NCBI RefSeq assembly: GCF_014649035.1
Contig: NZ_BMSG01000017.1
Location: 1-64,000 of the forward strand
DNA from: Streptomyces sindenensis
GTDB taxonomy: Bacteria > Actinomycetota > Actinomycetes > Streptomycetales > Streptomycetaceae
Direction of reading: 5' to 3'
DNA: 64,000 nucleotides
Below, in pieces: positions 10,851 to 19,495 of the stretch. The notes under the pieces are model-generated. The model saw nothing but the letters and a program-made list of their open reading frames with translations. It searched no databases and was not told the DNA's origin. Every line of letters begins with the position of its first letter. Position 1 is the first letter of the stretch. The position numbers were made by a program, and so were the translations under genes.

Positions 10851-12032
10851 ATGACACCGAAGACGACGTCGAAGCTGCGCACGTGCCTGTTGGTCATAGC
10901 GGCGGCAGGCCTGATGGCATCCGCCACCACCGTTTCCGCCGTGGCGCATCCTCCCGAGAGCACGCCAGGGCGGGGCGGCAAGGACATGGCCCTTCAGAAG
11001 AGCCTCGACGCTTTGGTGAGCGAGGACAAGTTCCCCGCCGCCCTCGCGTGGGTACGCAAGGACGGCCGCACCTCCTCGCTCGTCTCCGGGTCCGCGCGGC
11101 TCGGCGAACAGGCCAAGGTCCCCCGCGACGGATACGTGCGGGCGGGCAGCAACACCAAGACGTTCACCGCGATCGTGGTCCTGCAACTGGTGGGCGAGGG
11201 CAAGGTCGCGCTGGACGAGCCCATCGAGACGTACCTGCCCGAACTGGTACGGGGCGAGGGCATCGACGGCAGGAAGATCACCGTACGGCAGCTGCTCCAG
11301 CACACCAGCGGACTTCCCAACTACACCGAGCACATCGGCCTGGAGAACTTCGCGAGGATCCAGCACAAGTTCTTCCATCCGCACGATCTGCTCGCCGCGG
11401 CTCTGGCCCACCCGGCGGAATTCGCACCGGGCGCCAAGTGGAAGTACAGCAACACCAATTACCTCCTCGCGGGCATGCTGATCGAGAAGGTCACCGAGCG
11501 GCCCGTGCAGGAGCAGATCACCGAGCGCGTGATCCGGAAGGCGGGGCTGCGCCACACCTCATGGCCGCAGCCCGGCGACCAGACCCTCCCCAGGCCCCAC
11601 GCCCGCGGCTACGCGCTCAGCAGCCTGGAGAACGGCAAGGTCATCGACGCCACCCGGATGGACCCCTCGTGGGGCGGAGCCGCCGGCCAGATGATCTCCA
11701 CGCCGAGCGACCTCGCCACATTCGCCCGCCTCCTCCTCGACGGAAAGCTCCTCGCACCCGAGCAACTGGCCGAGATGCGCAAGACGGTCGACGCGCCGCT
11801 CATGCCCGGGTGGCGCTACGGACTCGGCGTCGTGAGCATCCCGCTGAGCTGCGGCGGCGTGTACTGGGGGCACGGCGGCGACATCGACGGCTACGAGACC
11901 CGGGGCGGCGCCACGGACGACGGCCGCTCCGTCGGCGTGGCGGTCACCGCGCTTCCCGGAACCTTCGGCGACGCGGAGAAGAGCGCGAATGCGGTCATGT
12001 CCGCGACGGACACCGCGTTCTGTTCGGCATGA
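10851..12032 (+). CDS. secreted serine hydrolase, beta-lactamase/DD-peptidase family
   Basis: The 393-residue product is a class C beta-lactamase-like serine hydrolase. It has a signal peptide (about residues 1-32 ending ATTVSAVAHP), the SxxK motif SNTK at 100-103, the YxN motif YSN at 199-201 and an HGG motif at 341-343 in place of KTG. Relatives are D-alanyl-D-alanine carboxypeptidases, esterases and peptidases in the cell wall space; the exact substrate cannot be read from sequence. The start is ATG 10851. A much longer open frame upstream, from about 10092, runs antisense to the alpha/beta hydrolase gene and is not part of this gene. Confidence 0.9.
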   Translation: MTPKTTSKLRTCLLVIAAAGLMASATTVSAVAHPPESTPGRGGKDMALQKSLDALVSEDKFPAALAWVRKDGRTSSLVSGSARLGEQAKVPRDGYVRAGSNTKTFTAIVVLQLVGEGKVALDEPIETYLPELVRGEGIDGRKITVRQLLQHTSGLPNYTEHIGLENFARIQHKFFHPHDLLAAALAHPAEFAPGAKWKYSNTNYLLAGMLIEKVTERPVQEQITERVIRKAGLRHTSWPQPGDQTLPRPHARGYALSSLENGKVIDATRMDPSWGGAAGQMISTPSDLATFARLLLDGKLLAPEQLAEMRKTVDAPLMPGWRYGLGVVSIPLSCGGVYWGHGGDIDGYETRGGATDDGRSVGVAVTALPGTFGDAEKSANAVMSATDTAFCSA

Positions 12033-12294
12033 TCGCCGTTGCCCAGCAGCCTTCGGGGCGGGTCCGGAGCGCCCGTCCGATCCGGCCCGGTCGCGGCGGG
12101 CGCGCACGGCGCGGGTGAGGCGTGCGATGTCACGGCCGAGCAGCCAGGGCAACCAGGGCAGCTCCGCAAGGCCCCGGCGCATCCGAGAACGCCGTGGGCG
12201 ACGTCGCTGCTCGGTGAGCTGCCCCCCATGGGCGGTCACCGCGCGCCGACGGGCACCCCGACTGGCCCTGACCAGCCCCAACCGGTCACAAAAT
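12033..12294. other. intergenic stretch without a recognised gene
   Basis: I see no convincing gene between the serine hydrolase stop and the tRNA terminator. The several open frames are Arg/Pro-rich and typical of noncoding high-GC DNA. Confidence 0.6.
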
Positions 12295-12336
12295 GATCAG
12301 GGCCGGTTTCGGATTGCTCCGAAACCGGCCCTGATC
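12295..12336 (-). terminator. strong intrinsic terminator downstream of tRNA-Pro
   Basis: A perfect 19-bp stem (12295-12313 with 12318-12336) closes on a four-base loop that reads GCAA, a GNRA tetraloop, on the minus strand. The minus strand then continues ATTTTG, giving a short U tract. It lies 15 bases past the 3' end of the leftward tRNA gene. Confidence 0.88.
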
Positions 12337-12351
12337 TACGACTGTCTCCAG

Positions 12352-12425
<74 letters not shown>

Positions 12426-12515
12426 TTGCCCGCCTGACCTGGGCTTTCCCCCTGGCCGAACGCGCATGAGAACAATACCGCACTCCGGCAGGTGGTCACC
12501 AACACCATTCCACGC

Positions 12516-12546
12516 TTGACCTCAACCATGGTTGATGTTGAACGCT
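12516..12546 (+). promoter_or_regulatory. MerR-type promoter/operator of the split transketolase
   Basis: A TTGACC -35-like hexamer (12516-12521) is followed directly by the perfect 14-bp palindrome TCAACCATGGTTGA (12522-12535) and then the start region of the transketolase gene. A dyad placed inside a long spacer is the arrangement recognised by MerR-family activators. No MerR gene is nearby in the window. The predicted transcript start falls close to the ATG at 12554, so the mRNA may be leaderless. Confidence 0.6.
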
Positions 12547-12553
12547 CGGGGCC

Positions 12554-13297
12554 ATGACGAACACCACTGCCGCACCGGCCGCCGGCCGCCTGGCCGCACC
12601 CACGCCCGCGCCCTCGCCCGCACCCGCCTTCCGGGATCTCCCCCGCCTGATCGCCCTGATGACCGGGGCGGAGAAGCACGCACCCGCCGCCCACTCCACG
12701 CTGGACGCCCTGTGGGTCCTGTACGACCGGGTGCTCCGGGTCACACCGGACACGGTCGACGATCCGGGGCGCGACCGCTTCCTGCTCTCCAAGGGGCACG
12801 GGCCGATGGCCTACTACGCCGTCCTCGCCGCCCACGGCTTCTTCGACCGGGCGCTGCTGCCCGGCTTCGGGTCGTACGACTCGCCGCTCGGCCACCACCC
12901 CGACCGGGTGCTGGTGCCGGGGGCGGAGATCGGCAGCGGGTCCCTGGGACACGGGCTGCCGCTCGCCGTCGGGACGGTGCTGGGGCTGCGCGCCCAGGGC
13001 CTCACCGATCCCCGGGTCTGGGTCCTGATCGGCGACGCGGAGCTGGACGAGGGCAGCAACCACGAGGCCATCGCCCACGCGGGCCCTGCCGGGCTCGAAC
13101 AGCTCCACACCCTCGTGATCGACAACGCCTCCGCCACCCACGGCTGGCCCGGCGGGATCGCTTCCCGCTTCGCGTCCGCCGGATGGGACGCGGTGACCGT
13201 GGACGGCCGCGACCACGAGGCCCTCTACGAGGCGTTCACGACGCCCCACCCGGGCAGGCCGCTGGCCGTCGTCGCCCGCGTCGAACCCAAGAACTGA
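12554..13297 (+). CDS. transketolase, N-terminal (thiamine diphosphate-binding) subunit
   Basis: This 247-residue protein is the N-terminal half of a split transketolase. The segment SKGHGPMAYYAVLAAHGFF and the cofactor and metal-binding region GDAELDEGSNHEA ... VIDN around residues 159-196 are visible; the usual GDG is GDA here. The N-terminal 25 residues are Ala/Pro-rich. With the C-terminal subunit downstream it should transfer two-carbon ketol units, but split transketolases also occur in secondary metabolism and the substrate is not certain. No ribosome site is seen before ATG 12554; the MerR-type dyad lies immediately upstream. The partner gene starts 33 bases later. Confidence 0.9.
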   Translation: MTNTTAAPAAGRLAAPTPAPSPAPAFRDLPRLIALMTGAEKHAPAAHSTLDALWVLYDRVLRVTPDTVDDPGRDRFLLSKGHGPMAYYAVLAAHGFFDRALLPGFGSYDSPLGHHPDRVLVPGAEIGSGSLGHGLPLAVGTVLGLRAQGLTDPRVWVLIGDAELDEGSNHEAIAHAGPAGLEQLHTLVIDNASATHGWPGGIASRFASAGWDAVTVDGRDHEALYEAFTTPHPGRPLAVVARVEPKN

Positions 13298-13330
13298 CCG
13301 CAGCAGACCGAAACCGGGGAGGGACCCCTC

Positions 13331-14233
13331 ATGGACACCATGCGTGACCGATTCATCAGCACCGCCTCGCAGCTCCTGGACGAGGAGCCACGGCTGGCCG
13401 TCGTGCTCGCCGACATCAGCGCCGACGGCTTCGCTCCGGCCCGGCGCACCCACCCGGACCGGGTGATCAACGTCGGCATCCGGGAACAGCTGCTGGTCGG
13501 AGCCGGTGCCGGCCTGGCACTGACCGGGATGCGGCCCATCGTGCACACCTTCGCCAGCTTCCTGGTCGAGCGCCCCTTCGAACAGGTCAAGCTGGACTTC
13601 GGGCACCAGGATGTCGGCGGCATCCTGGTGAGCGCCGCCGGCTCGTACGACTGGCCCGCCGGGGGCTTCACCCATATGGCACCCGGCGACGTCGCCCTCC
13701 TCGACACACTGGACGGCTGGACGGTGCACGTGCCGGGCCATCCCGACGAGGCCGAGGCCCTTCTGCGGGAGGCCGTGGGCGGCGACGACCGGGTGTACGT
13801 ACGCCTCTCGCTCCAGGAGAACCGGGAGGCGCGACCGGTCGGCGGCGGTTCCGGGTTCTCCGTGGTGCGTGAGGGGAAGGGCGGGACCGTGATCGCCGTC
13901 GGCCCGATGCTCGACAACGTCCTCGCCGCCACCGAGGGGCTGGACGTCACCGTGCTGTACGCGACGACGGTGCGGCCCTTCGACGCGGCGGGGGTGCGGC
14001 GGGCCGCCGGTGCGGCCACGGACGCGGACGTGGTGATCGTGGAGCCGTACCTCGCGGGCACCTCCACCGCCGCGGCGGGCGAGGCGCTCATCGATCTGCC
14101 CCACCGGGTGCTCGGGCTGGGCGTGGGCCGCGCCGAGTTGCGCCGCTACGGGCAGATGGAGGAGCACCTCACGGCCCACGGCCTGGACCCTCGGGGCCTG
14201 CGGGAGCGGATCACCGGATTCCTGCGCCGCTGA
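13331..14233 (+). CDS. transketolase, C-terminal subunit
   Basis: The 300-residue product is the pyrimidine-binding and C-terminal half of the split transketolase. The N-terminal part has the VVLADISADGF and VINVGIREQLLVGAGAGLALTGMRPIVHTFASFL segments, including the Glu (in REQ) that activates thiamine diphosphate. A GGFTHMAPGDVALL motif and a C-terminal transketolase domain follow. A GGGGAGGG ribosome site precedes ATG 13331. It forms an operon with the N-terminal subunit and is presumably under the same MerR-type control. Confidence 0.9.
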   Translation: MDTMRDRFISTASQLLDEEPRLAVVLADISADGFAPARRTHPDRVINVGIREQLLVGAGAGLALTGMRPIVHTFASFLVERPFEQVKLDFGHQDVGGILVSAAGSYDWPAGGFTHMAPGDVALLDTLDGWTVHVPGHPDEAEALLREAVGGDDRVYVRLSLQENREARPVGGGSGFSVVREGKGGTVIAVGPMLDNVLAATEGLDVTVLYATTVRPFDAAGVRRAAGAATDADVVIVEPYLAGTSTAAAGEALIDLPHRVLGLGVGRAELRRYGQMEEHLTAHGLDPRGLRERITGFLRR

Positions 14234-14274
14234 TCCGGGAACACCCCGGGGGCCCGGACGGGCTGCCGCCGCGC

Positions 14275-14673
14275 TCAGCCGTCCCCCTCCCCCGGCGCGT
14301 CCGGCGCCGGGGCGGTCGGCTCCGGATGCGCCGCCGCCAGCCGACGCGGGGCGACCTGCCGCCAGGAGTCGGCGAGGATGGCGGCCAGCTCGTCCGCGTC
14401 CTCCAGCGCCGCCAGCCGGACGCGCATCCACGCGTAGTGGTCGTCGTGCCCCTCACGGATGAAGAATTTCTCCGGCTCGGCGGCGATCAGCTCGGCACGG
14501 TCCTCCCGGGGGCACTTCACGCCCATCGACGTCTCGTCGTCACCGAGCGAGGCGAAGACCTTGCCCGCCACCCGGAAGGTGGGCTGCCCCCAGGCGAGCT
14601 TCTCGGTGGTGTCGGGCAGGGAGAGCGCGGCCGAGCGGACGTCGGCGGCGGTGATCGTGGCGTCAGCGGTCAT
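14275..14673 (-). CDS. MmcQ/YjbR family protein
   Basis: The 132-residue product belongs to the MmcQ/YjbR (double-wing DNA-binding fold) family. The typical features are LPDTTEKLAWGQPTFRVAGK near the N-terminus, GVKCP, and YAWMRVRL around residue 80. The fold resembles MotA-like DNA-binding domains, but function is not established. The C-terminal 25 residues are a Pro/Ala/Glu-rich tail. ATG 14673 gives the family N-terminus; a longer frame upstream is low-complexity Arg/Gly sequence and was rejected. The gene converges on the transketolase operon. Confidence 0.82.
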   Translation of the reverse strand: MTADATITAADVRSAALSLPDTTEKLAWGQPTFRVAGKVFASLGDDETSMGVKCPREDRAELIAAEPEKFFIREGHDDHYAWMRVRLAALEDADELAAILADSWRQVAPRRLAAAHPEPTAPAPDAPGEGDG

Positions 14674-14941
14674 ACCGGCCTCCGTTTCGAGGGCCCGGCG
14701 GTGCGCTGCCGGGATTCGACCGTAGCGCCCGGTACCGACATCCACCCGCGACCGGCGCCGCACCCGACGCCCGAGAACGCGCCTCCGGACCCCGTGCGCC
14801 GCGCCCGCAACCCCACGACCACGCCCCCGCACCCGCACCCGCCCCCGCACCCAGCCCGGCATCGCACCCCCTCCGACCGCCCCGCCCCGCATCGCGCCCT
14901 CTCCCACCGCCCCGCCCTGCGCAGTAGGCCCTGCAGACCCA

Positions 14942-14971
14942 TTGACCGCGTCGAAGAGCTGAACCTACTCT
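14942..14971 (+). promoter_or_regulatory. probable housekeeping promoter of the ThuA/dehydrogenase operon
   Basis: TTGACC (14942-14947) and TACTCT (14966-14971) are separated by 18 bases, a plausible HrdB-type promoter. Transcription would start near 14978, just before the LacI-type operator. Confidence 0.55.
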
Positions 14972-14982
14972 GAACGGCGTTC

Positions 14983-14996
14983 AGAAAGCGCTTTCT
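14983..14996. promoter_or_regulatory. LacI-type operator before the ThuA/dehydrogenase gene
   Basis: AGAAAGCGCTTTCT is a perfect 14-bp palindrome with the central CG typical of LacI-family sites. The identical 14 bases occur at 24557-24570, directly before the LacI-family gene, so this operon is probably repressed by that protein. The site lies just downstream of the predicted transcription start. Confidence 0.75.
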
Positions 14997-15035
14997 ATCC
15001 CCCGCAGTCGGCTTCTACCGCACAGGGAGCGCCCC

Positions 15036-18000
15036 ATGAGACGCCGTTCGTTACGCCGGGCCGGCCGCGTCGGCCGATCCCCCGGCGGCCCGTCCCCCCT
15101 CATCGCCGTCACCTCGCTCCTGGCGCTGGTCCTCGCCCTGCTGGCGGCGTCGCCGACCGGCGCGCAGGCGGCCGACGCGTACCGGGTGCTCGTCTACTCC
15201 GAGGTCACCAACTCCGACCACCCCTCGATCCCGGCGGGCGTCGCGGCCATCGAGAAGCTCGGAACCGAGCACGGCTTCGCGGTGGAGGCCACCGCCAACT
15301 CCTCGGTCTTCAACGACACCGACCTCGGCCGCTTCCAGGCGGTCGTCTTCAACAACACCAACTCCACACCGGAGACGAGTGACTTGCTGAACGCCGAGGA
15401 GCGGGCCGCGCTTCAGCGGTACATCCGGGCGGGCGGCGGCTGGGTCGGGCTGCACTCGGCGTCCGCCAGCGAGCGCGACTGGGAGTGGTACGAGGGCCTG
15501 GTCGGCGCGATCTTCGACCAGCACCCCGCCCCGCAGACCGGCCGGATCAAGGTCCTCGACCACGCGCACCCCTCCACCCGGCACCTTCCCGACCTCTGGG
15601 AGCGTCAGGAGGAGTGGTACAACTGGCGCACCAACCCCACGTCCACGGTGCACACCCTCGCCCAGATCAAGGTGCGCGACGGCATCGACGGGCTCGACGA
15701 GGGCGTCGACCACCCGTTCTCCTGGTGCCAGAAATACGACGGGGGCCGGTCCTGGTTCACGGCGGGCGGGCACGACAAGGCCGCCTTCGAGGAGGAGGCG
15801 TTCGTCCAGCACCTGCTCGGCGGGATCCAGTGGGCGGCCGGTGCGGCGGAGGGCGACTGTACCGCGACGCGCACCGGTTCGTTCCAGCGGACCCCGCTGG
15901 CCACGAGCGATCTGGCGGACCCGTTCGAGCTGGCCGTCGCCCCCGACCGCCGGGTGTTCTTCGCCCAGCGGACCGGCAAGCTGAAGGTGATCGACCAGGA
16001 GACGATGAAGGTCTCCACGGCCCTGGACTTCGCGTACACCCCGGAGATGACCAGCCAGTCGGACGGCCTGCTGGGGCTGACCCTCGACCCGGGCTTCGCC
16101 GAGAACAACTGGCTGTATCTGCTCTACTCCGACAAGGTCGAGAAGCGGCTGAACCTGTCCCGCTTCACCGCTGACGGCGACACCGTCGACCCTGCCTCCG
16201 AGAAACGGCTGCTGACCGTGCCGACGCTGCGCGGCGAGGGGCGGGCCAACTCGCACATGGCGGGCTCGCTCGCCTTCGACAAGGACGGCAACCCCTACGC
16301 GGCGACCGGCGACAACACCGACCCGTTCGCCTCGGACGGCTTCACGCCGATCGACGAGGGCGAGGGCCGCCGCGCCTGGGACGCGCAGATGACCGCGGGC
16401 AACACCAACGACCTGCGGGGCAAGATCCTGCGGATCACGCCCGAGGACGACGGGACGTACTCCGTCCCCGAGGGGAATCTCTTCGCCCCGGGTACGGAGA
16501 AGACGCGGCCCGAGATCTACGCGATGGGCATGCGCAACCCGTTCCGGATCACCACCGATCCGGTCAGCGGGGCGCTGATGGTCGCCGACTACGGCCCCGA
16601 CGCCCGTGAGGCGAAGGCCGACCGGGGGCCCGAGGGCACGGTCGAGTACACCCGTATCACCGAGGCGGGCAACTTCGGCTGGCCTTACTGCGTCGGCGAC
16701 AACACCCCTTTCAACGACTACGACTTCGCGACGAAGACGTCCGGCCCGAAGTTCGACTGTGGGGCGCTGGTCAACGACTCGCCGAACAACACCGGGCTGC
16801 GGGAGCTGCCGGCCGCCCGGCCCGCCACGGTCTGGTACGCCTACTCCGCGTGGGCCGAGTTCCCGGAGGTGGGCGCCGGGGGCGGCGGCCCGACGGCCGG
16901 CCCGGTCTACGACTACGACCCGGACAACACCTACCGCACGAAGTTCCCGGAGTACTTCGAGGGCAAGGCGCTCAACTACGAGCTGACCCGCCGCTGGTTC
17001 AAGACGTTCTCGTACCAGAGCGAGGACCAGACCTTCACCGATCCCCGGTTCGGCCCGGTGAAGGCGGGCGACCTCCAGTCGATCAACGGCATCTTCGAGG
17101 ACATGGAGTGGAACCAGCCCTTCGACGCGGACTTCGGTCCCGACGGGGCGTTGTACGTCATCGACTTCGGCCTCGGCAGCGGTACGGGACGGGGAGGCAG
17201 CAACGAGGGAGCGGGGATCTACCGGATCGACTACGTCGGTGACGGCCGACTGCCCGACGCCAAGATCTCCGTCGACCGCGACAGCGGACCGGACCCGCTG
17301 ACCGTGAAGTTCTCCAGCGAGGGTTCGGGCCTGCCCGGCGACCAACCGGTCACCTATGCCTGGGACTTCGACGGCGACGGCACCACGGACTCGACCGAGG
17401 CCGACCCCTCGCACACGTACACCGCGAAGGGGCTGCACACCGCACGGCTCACCGTGGCCGGCCCCGGCGAGCTGACGGCGCTCGCGGTGCGGGACATCAC
17501 GGTGGGCAACACCCGGCCCGAGGTGACCATCCAACAGCCGCCGGACGGAGGCATGTTCAGCTTCGGTGACACGATCCCCTTCACGGTGAAGGTGACCGAC
17601 GCGGAGGACAACGAGAGCGGGCCGATCGACTGCTCACGGGTCGTGGTGCAGTCACAGCTCGGCCATGACACCCATCTGCATCCGCTGGACAACTACACCG
17701 GCTGCACCGGAGAGATCGTCACGGACGCGGGCGACAGCCACGGCCCGGGACAGAACCTCTACTACGGGATCACCGCCCAGTACGAGGACAAGGGCGCCCC
17801 GGACGCCCCGGCACTGACCGGCTCCACCGCACTGACCCTGCGTACCTCCTTCCGTGAGGCCGAGCACCGCACGGCGACCGGCGGCGCCAACGGGGGTGCG
17901 GACACCGGGAGTCGCGCCGAAGCGTCCGGCGGGAAGCGGCTGATCGAGATCGAGCACGGCGACTGGGTCAGCTTCGACCCGGTGCATCTGAAGAAGGTCG

Positions 18001-18536
18001 ACTCGGTGACGGTCGGCGCGTCCTCCGGCGGGCTCGGCGGCACGGTGGAGTTCCGGGCCGGCTCCCCCACCGGGGAGCTGCTGGGTTCGGTGAAGATCCC
18101 CCACACCGGCGGCTACGACAAGCTGATCTCGCCGACGACGAGGCTGAAGAATCCGGGCGGCTCGACCACGCTGTACGCGGTCTTCACCAACCCGGACTGG
18201 GCTCCCGGCAAGGCGGATCTGCTCTCGGTCGACTGGCTGCACTTCAACGGTCCGGGCGTGGAGAAGAAGGGAGGGACGACGGTGGCGCCCGAGGCCGCAC
18301 CGGCATCCGGCACCGCTCCCCTGGCCGTGTCGCTGAGCAGCACGGTCAAGCCCGCCGCCGGTCGCACCATCGCCTCGTACCACTGGGACTTCGGCGACAA
18401 CGTGAAGCCGTCCGGCACCGAGGGGCCCACGGCGACGCACACCTACGACCGCAAGGGCGCCTACACCGCGCGTCTGACGGTCACCGACGACAAGGGCGAC
18501 ACGACCACCGGCGCCGTCCCCATCGGCGTGAAGTGA
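15036..18536 (+). CDS. secreted ThuA / sugar dehydrogenase / PKD multidomain protein
   Basis: This 1166-residue exported protein has a signal peptide (about 1-46, ending GAQAADA), a ThuA-like domain (about 48-275, with GGGWVGLHSASASE), and a six-bladed propeller domain of the soluble PQQ-dependent sugar dehydrogenase type (about 280-735, with LLGLTLDPGF, GNTNDLRGKILRI, AMGMRNPFRI). A PKD domain (YAWDFDGDGTTD, about 745-830), a Cys-containing beta region, a CBM6-like domain (about 935-1065, HGDWVSFDPVHL) and a second PKD domain (SYHWDFGDN, to the end) follow. It probably oxidises or binds sugars outside the cell. The next gene, for a secreted isomerase-like protein, follows at once, and a LacI-type operator precedes it. 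Confidence 0.88.
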   Translation: MRRRSLRRAGRVGRSPGGPSPLIAVTSLLALVLALLAASPTGAQAADAYRVLVYSEVTNSDHPSIPAGVAAIEKLGTEHGFAVEATANSSVFNDTDLGRFQAVVFNNTNSTPETSDLLNAEERAALQRYIRAGGGWVGLHSASASERDWEWYEGLVGAIFDQHPAPQTGRIKVLDHAHPSTRHLPDLWERQEEWYNWRTNPTSTVHTLAQIKVRDGIDGLDEGVDHPFSWCQKYDGGRSWFTAGGHDKAAFEEEAFVQHLLGGIQWAAGAAEGDCTATRTGSFQRTPLATSDLADPFELAVAPDRRVFFAQRTGKLKVIDQETMKVSTALDFAYTPEMTSQSDGLLGLTLDPGFAENNWLYLLYSDKVEKRLNLSRFTADGDTVDPASEKRLLTVPTLRGEGRANSHMAGSLAFDKDGNPYAATGDNTDPFASDGFTPIDEGEGRRAWDAQMTAGNTNDLRGKILRITPEDDGTYSVPEGNLFAPGTEKTRPEIYAMGMRNPFRITTDPVSGALMVADYGPDAREAKADRGPEGTVEYTRITEAGNFGWPYCVGDNTPFNDYDFATKTSGPKFDCGALVNDSPNNTGLRELPAARPATVWYAYSAWAEFPEVGAGGGGPTAGPVYDYDPDNTYRTKFPEYFEGKALNYELTRRWFKTFSYQSEDQTFTDPRFGPVKAGDLQSINGIFEDMEWNQPFDADFGPDGALYVIDFGLGSGTGRGGSNEGAGIYRIDYVGDGRLPDAKISVDRDSGPDPLTVKFSSEGSGLPGDQPVTYAWDFDGDGTTDSTEADPSHTYTAKGLHTARLTVAGPGELTALAVRDITVGNTRPEVTIQQPPDGGMFSFGDTIPFTVKVTDAEDNESGPIDCSRVVVQSQLGHDTHLHPLDNYTGCTGEIVTDAGDSHGPGQNLYYGITAQYEDKGAPDAPALTGSTALTLRTSFREAEHRTATGGANGGADTGSRAEASGGKRLIEIEHGDWVSFDPVHLKKVDSVTVGASSGGLGGTVEFRAGSPTGELLGSVKIPHTGGYDKLISPTTRLKNPGGSTTLYAVFTNPDWAPGKADLLSVDWLHFNGPGVEKKGGTTVAPEAAPASGTAPLAVSLSSTVKPAAGRTIASYHWDFGDNVKPSGTEGPTATHTYDRKGAYTARLTVTDDKGDTTTGAVPIGVK

Positions 18537-18559
18537 ATCGACGCGAAGTGAGGAGTCCC

Positions 18560-19432
18560 GTGGCAACGCAGCACGCGAACGGAGCCCGAAGAGCCTTCCT
18601 CGGTACGGCGGTGGGGGCGGTGGCCGCCGTCGGCCTCGGCGCGGCCCCCGCCGCCGCGACGGCCGGGCGGGGCTGCCGCCGGATCCCGCCGTCGGGGATC
18701 GGCATGCATCTGTACACCATGCGGAGCGCGCTGGCGGCGGACTTCGCGGGGACGCTGGAGCAGCTGGCGGACATCGGGTACGCGACGGTCGGCGTGAGCG
18801 GCCGGCACGGCCACTCCCCCACCGCCATACGGCAGATGCTCGACCGGACCCGGCTGAAGGCGGTGCTGGAGCACGTCGGCTACGACATCGTCACCGGCAC
18901 CCGTCTTCCGCAGGCACTTCAGGACGTGCACACCCTCGGCGGCCAGTGGATCGTGGTGCCGAGCCTGCCCGGTTCGCTGCACTCGCCGGACGGATACCGT
19001 GAGGTGGCACGGCAGTTCAACCGGGCGGGTCTGGCCGCCCGGGAGTCCGGGCTGAAACTGCTCTACCACAATCACGGCAGCGACCATCAGGTGGTGGACG
19101 GCGTCAGCCTGTACGACATCCTGCTGAAGGAGACCGATCCGGAGCTGGTCGGCTTCGAGCTGGACCTGTACTGGGCGGCCGACGGCGGCTCGTCCGATCC
19201 GGGCGAACTGTTCGTCCGGCACCGGGGGCGCTTCCCCGCCCTCCATGTGAAGGACATGGCGGCGAACGGGGACTTCGCGGACGTCGGTTCGGGGATTCTG
19301 GACTTCCCGGCGATGTTCGACACCGCGCGGCAGGGCGGTGTGAGGCAGTGGCTGGTGGAGCACGACGCCCCGGCCGATCCGTTCGCCTCGGCGCGGGCCA
19401 GTTACCGGTATCTGTCCCGGCTGCGCTACTGA
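18560..19432 (+). CDS. secreted sugar phosphate isomerase/epimerase-like protein
   Basis: The 290-residue product has a twin-arginine-like signal (GARRAFLGTAVGAVAAVG) and a xylose-isomerase-like TIM barrel: GIGMHLYTMRSAL, LLYHNHGSDHQ, VGFELDLYWAADGG and FPALHVKDMA supply the usual His/Glu/Asp metal ligands. Relatives are sugar epimerases or isomerases; export suggests it acts on extracellular sugar next to the multidomain dehydrogenase. GTG 18560 was preferred because AGTGAGGAG lies just before it; GTG 18533 overlaps the preceding stop and is an alternative. It forms an operon with the upstream gene and is probably under the same LacI-type control. Confidence 0.87.
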   Translation: MATQHANGARRAFLGTAVGAVAAVGLGAAPAAATAGRGCRRIPPSGIGMHLYTMRSALAADFAGTLEQLADIGYATVGVSGRHGHSPTAIRQMLDRTRLKAVLEHVGYDIVTGTRLPQALQDVHTLGGQWIVVPSLPGSLHSPDGYREVARQFNRAGLAARESGLKLLYHNHGSDHQVVDGVSLYDILLKETDPELVGFELDLYWAADGGSSDPGELFVRHRGRFPALHVKDMAANGDFADVGSGILDFPAMFDTARQGGVRQWLVEHDAPADPFASARASYRYLSRLRY

Positions 19433-19444
19433 GCTGTCGTGTCT

Positions 19445-19490
19445 GCGGTCCGGCCCCGGGTGTGCGGTACGGCGCCCGGGGCCGGACCGC
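19445..19490. terminator. bidirectional hairpin between convergent genes
   Basis: A perfect 16-bp inverted repeat (19445-19460 and 19475-19490) with a 14-base loop lies between the convergent isomerase-like and epimerase genes. Confidence 0.78.
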
Positions 19491-19495
19491 GCGTC

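Noticed and set aside
15051..17534. An 827-codon open frame antisense to the ThuA/dehydrogenase gene
   Set aside because: It lies opposite a clear gene, is Val/Arg/Gly-rich with no recognisable domain, and reflects third-position GC bias.
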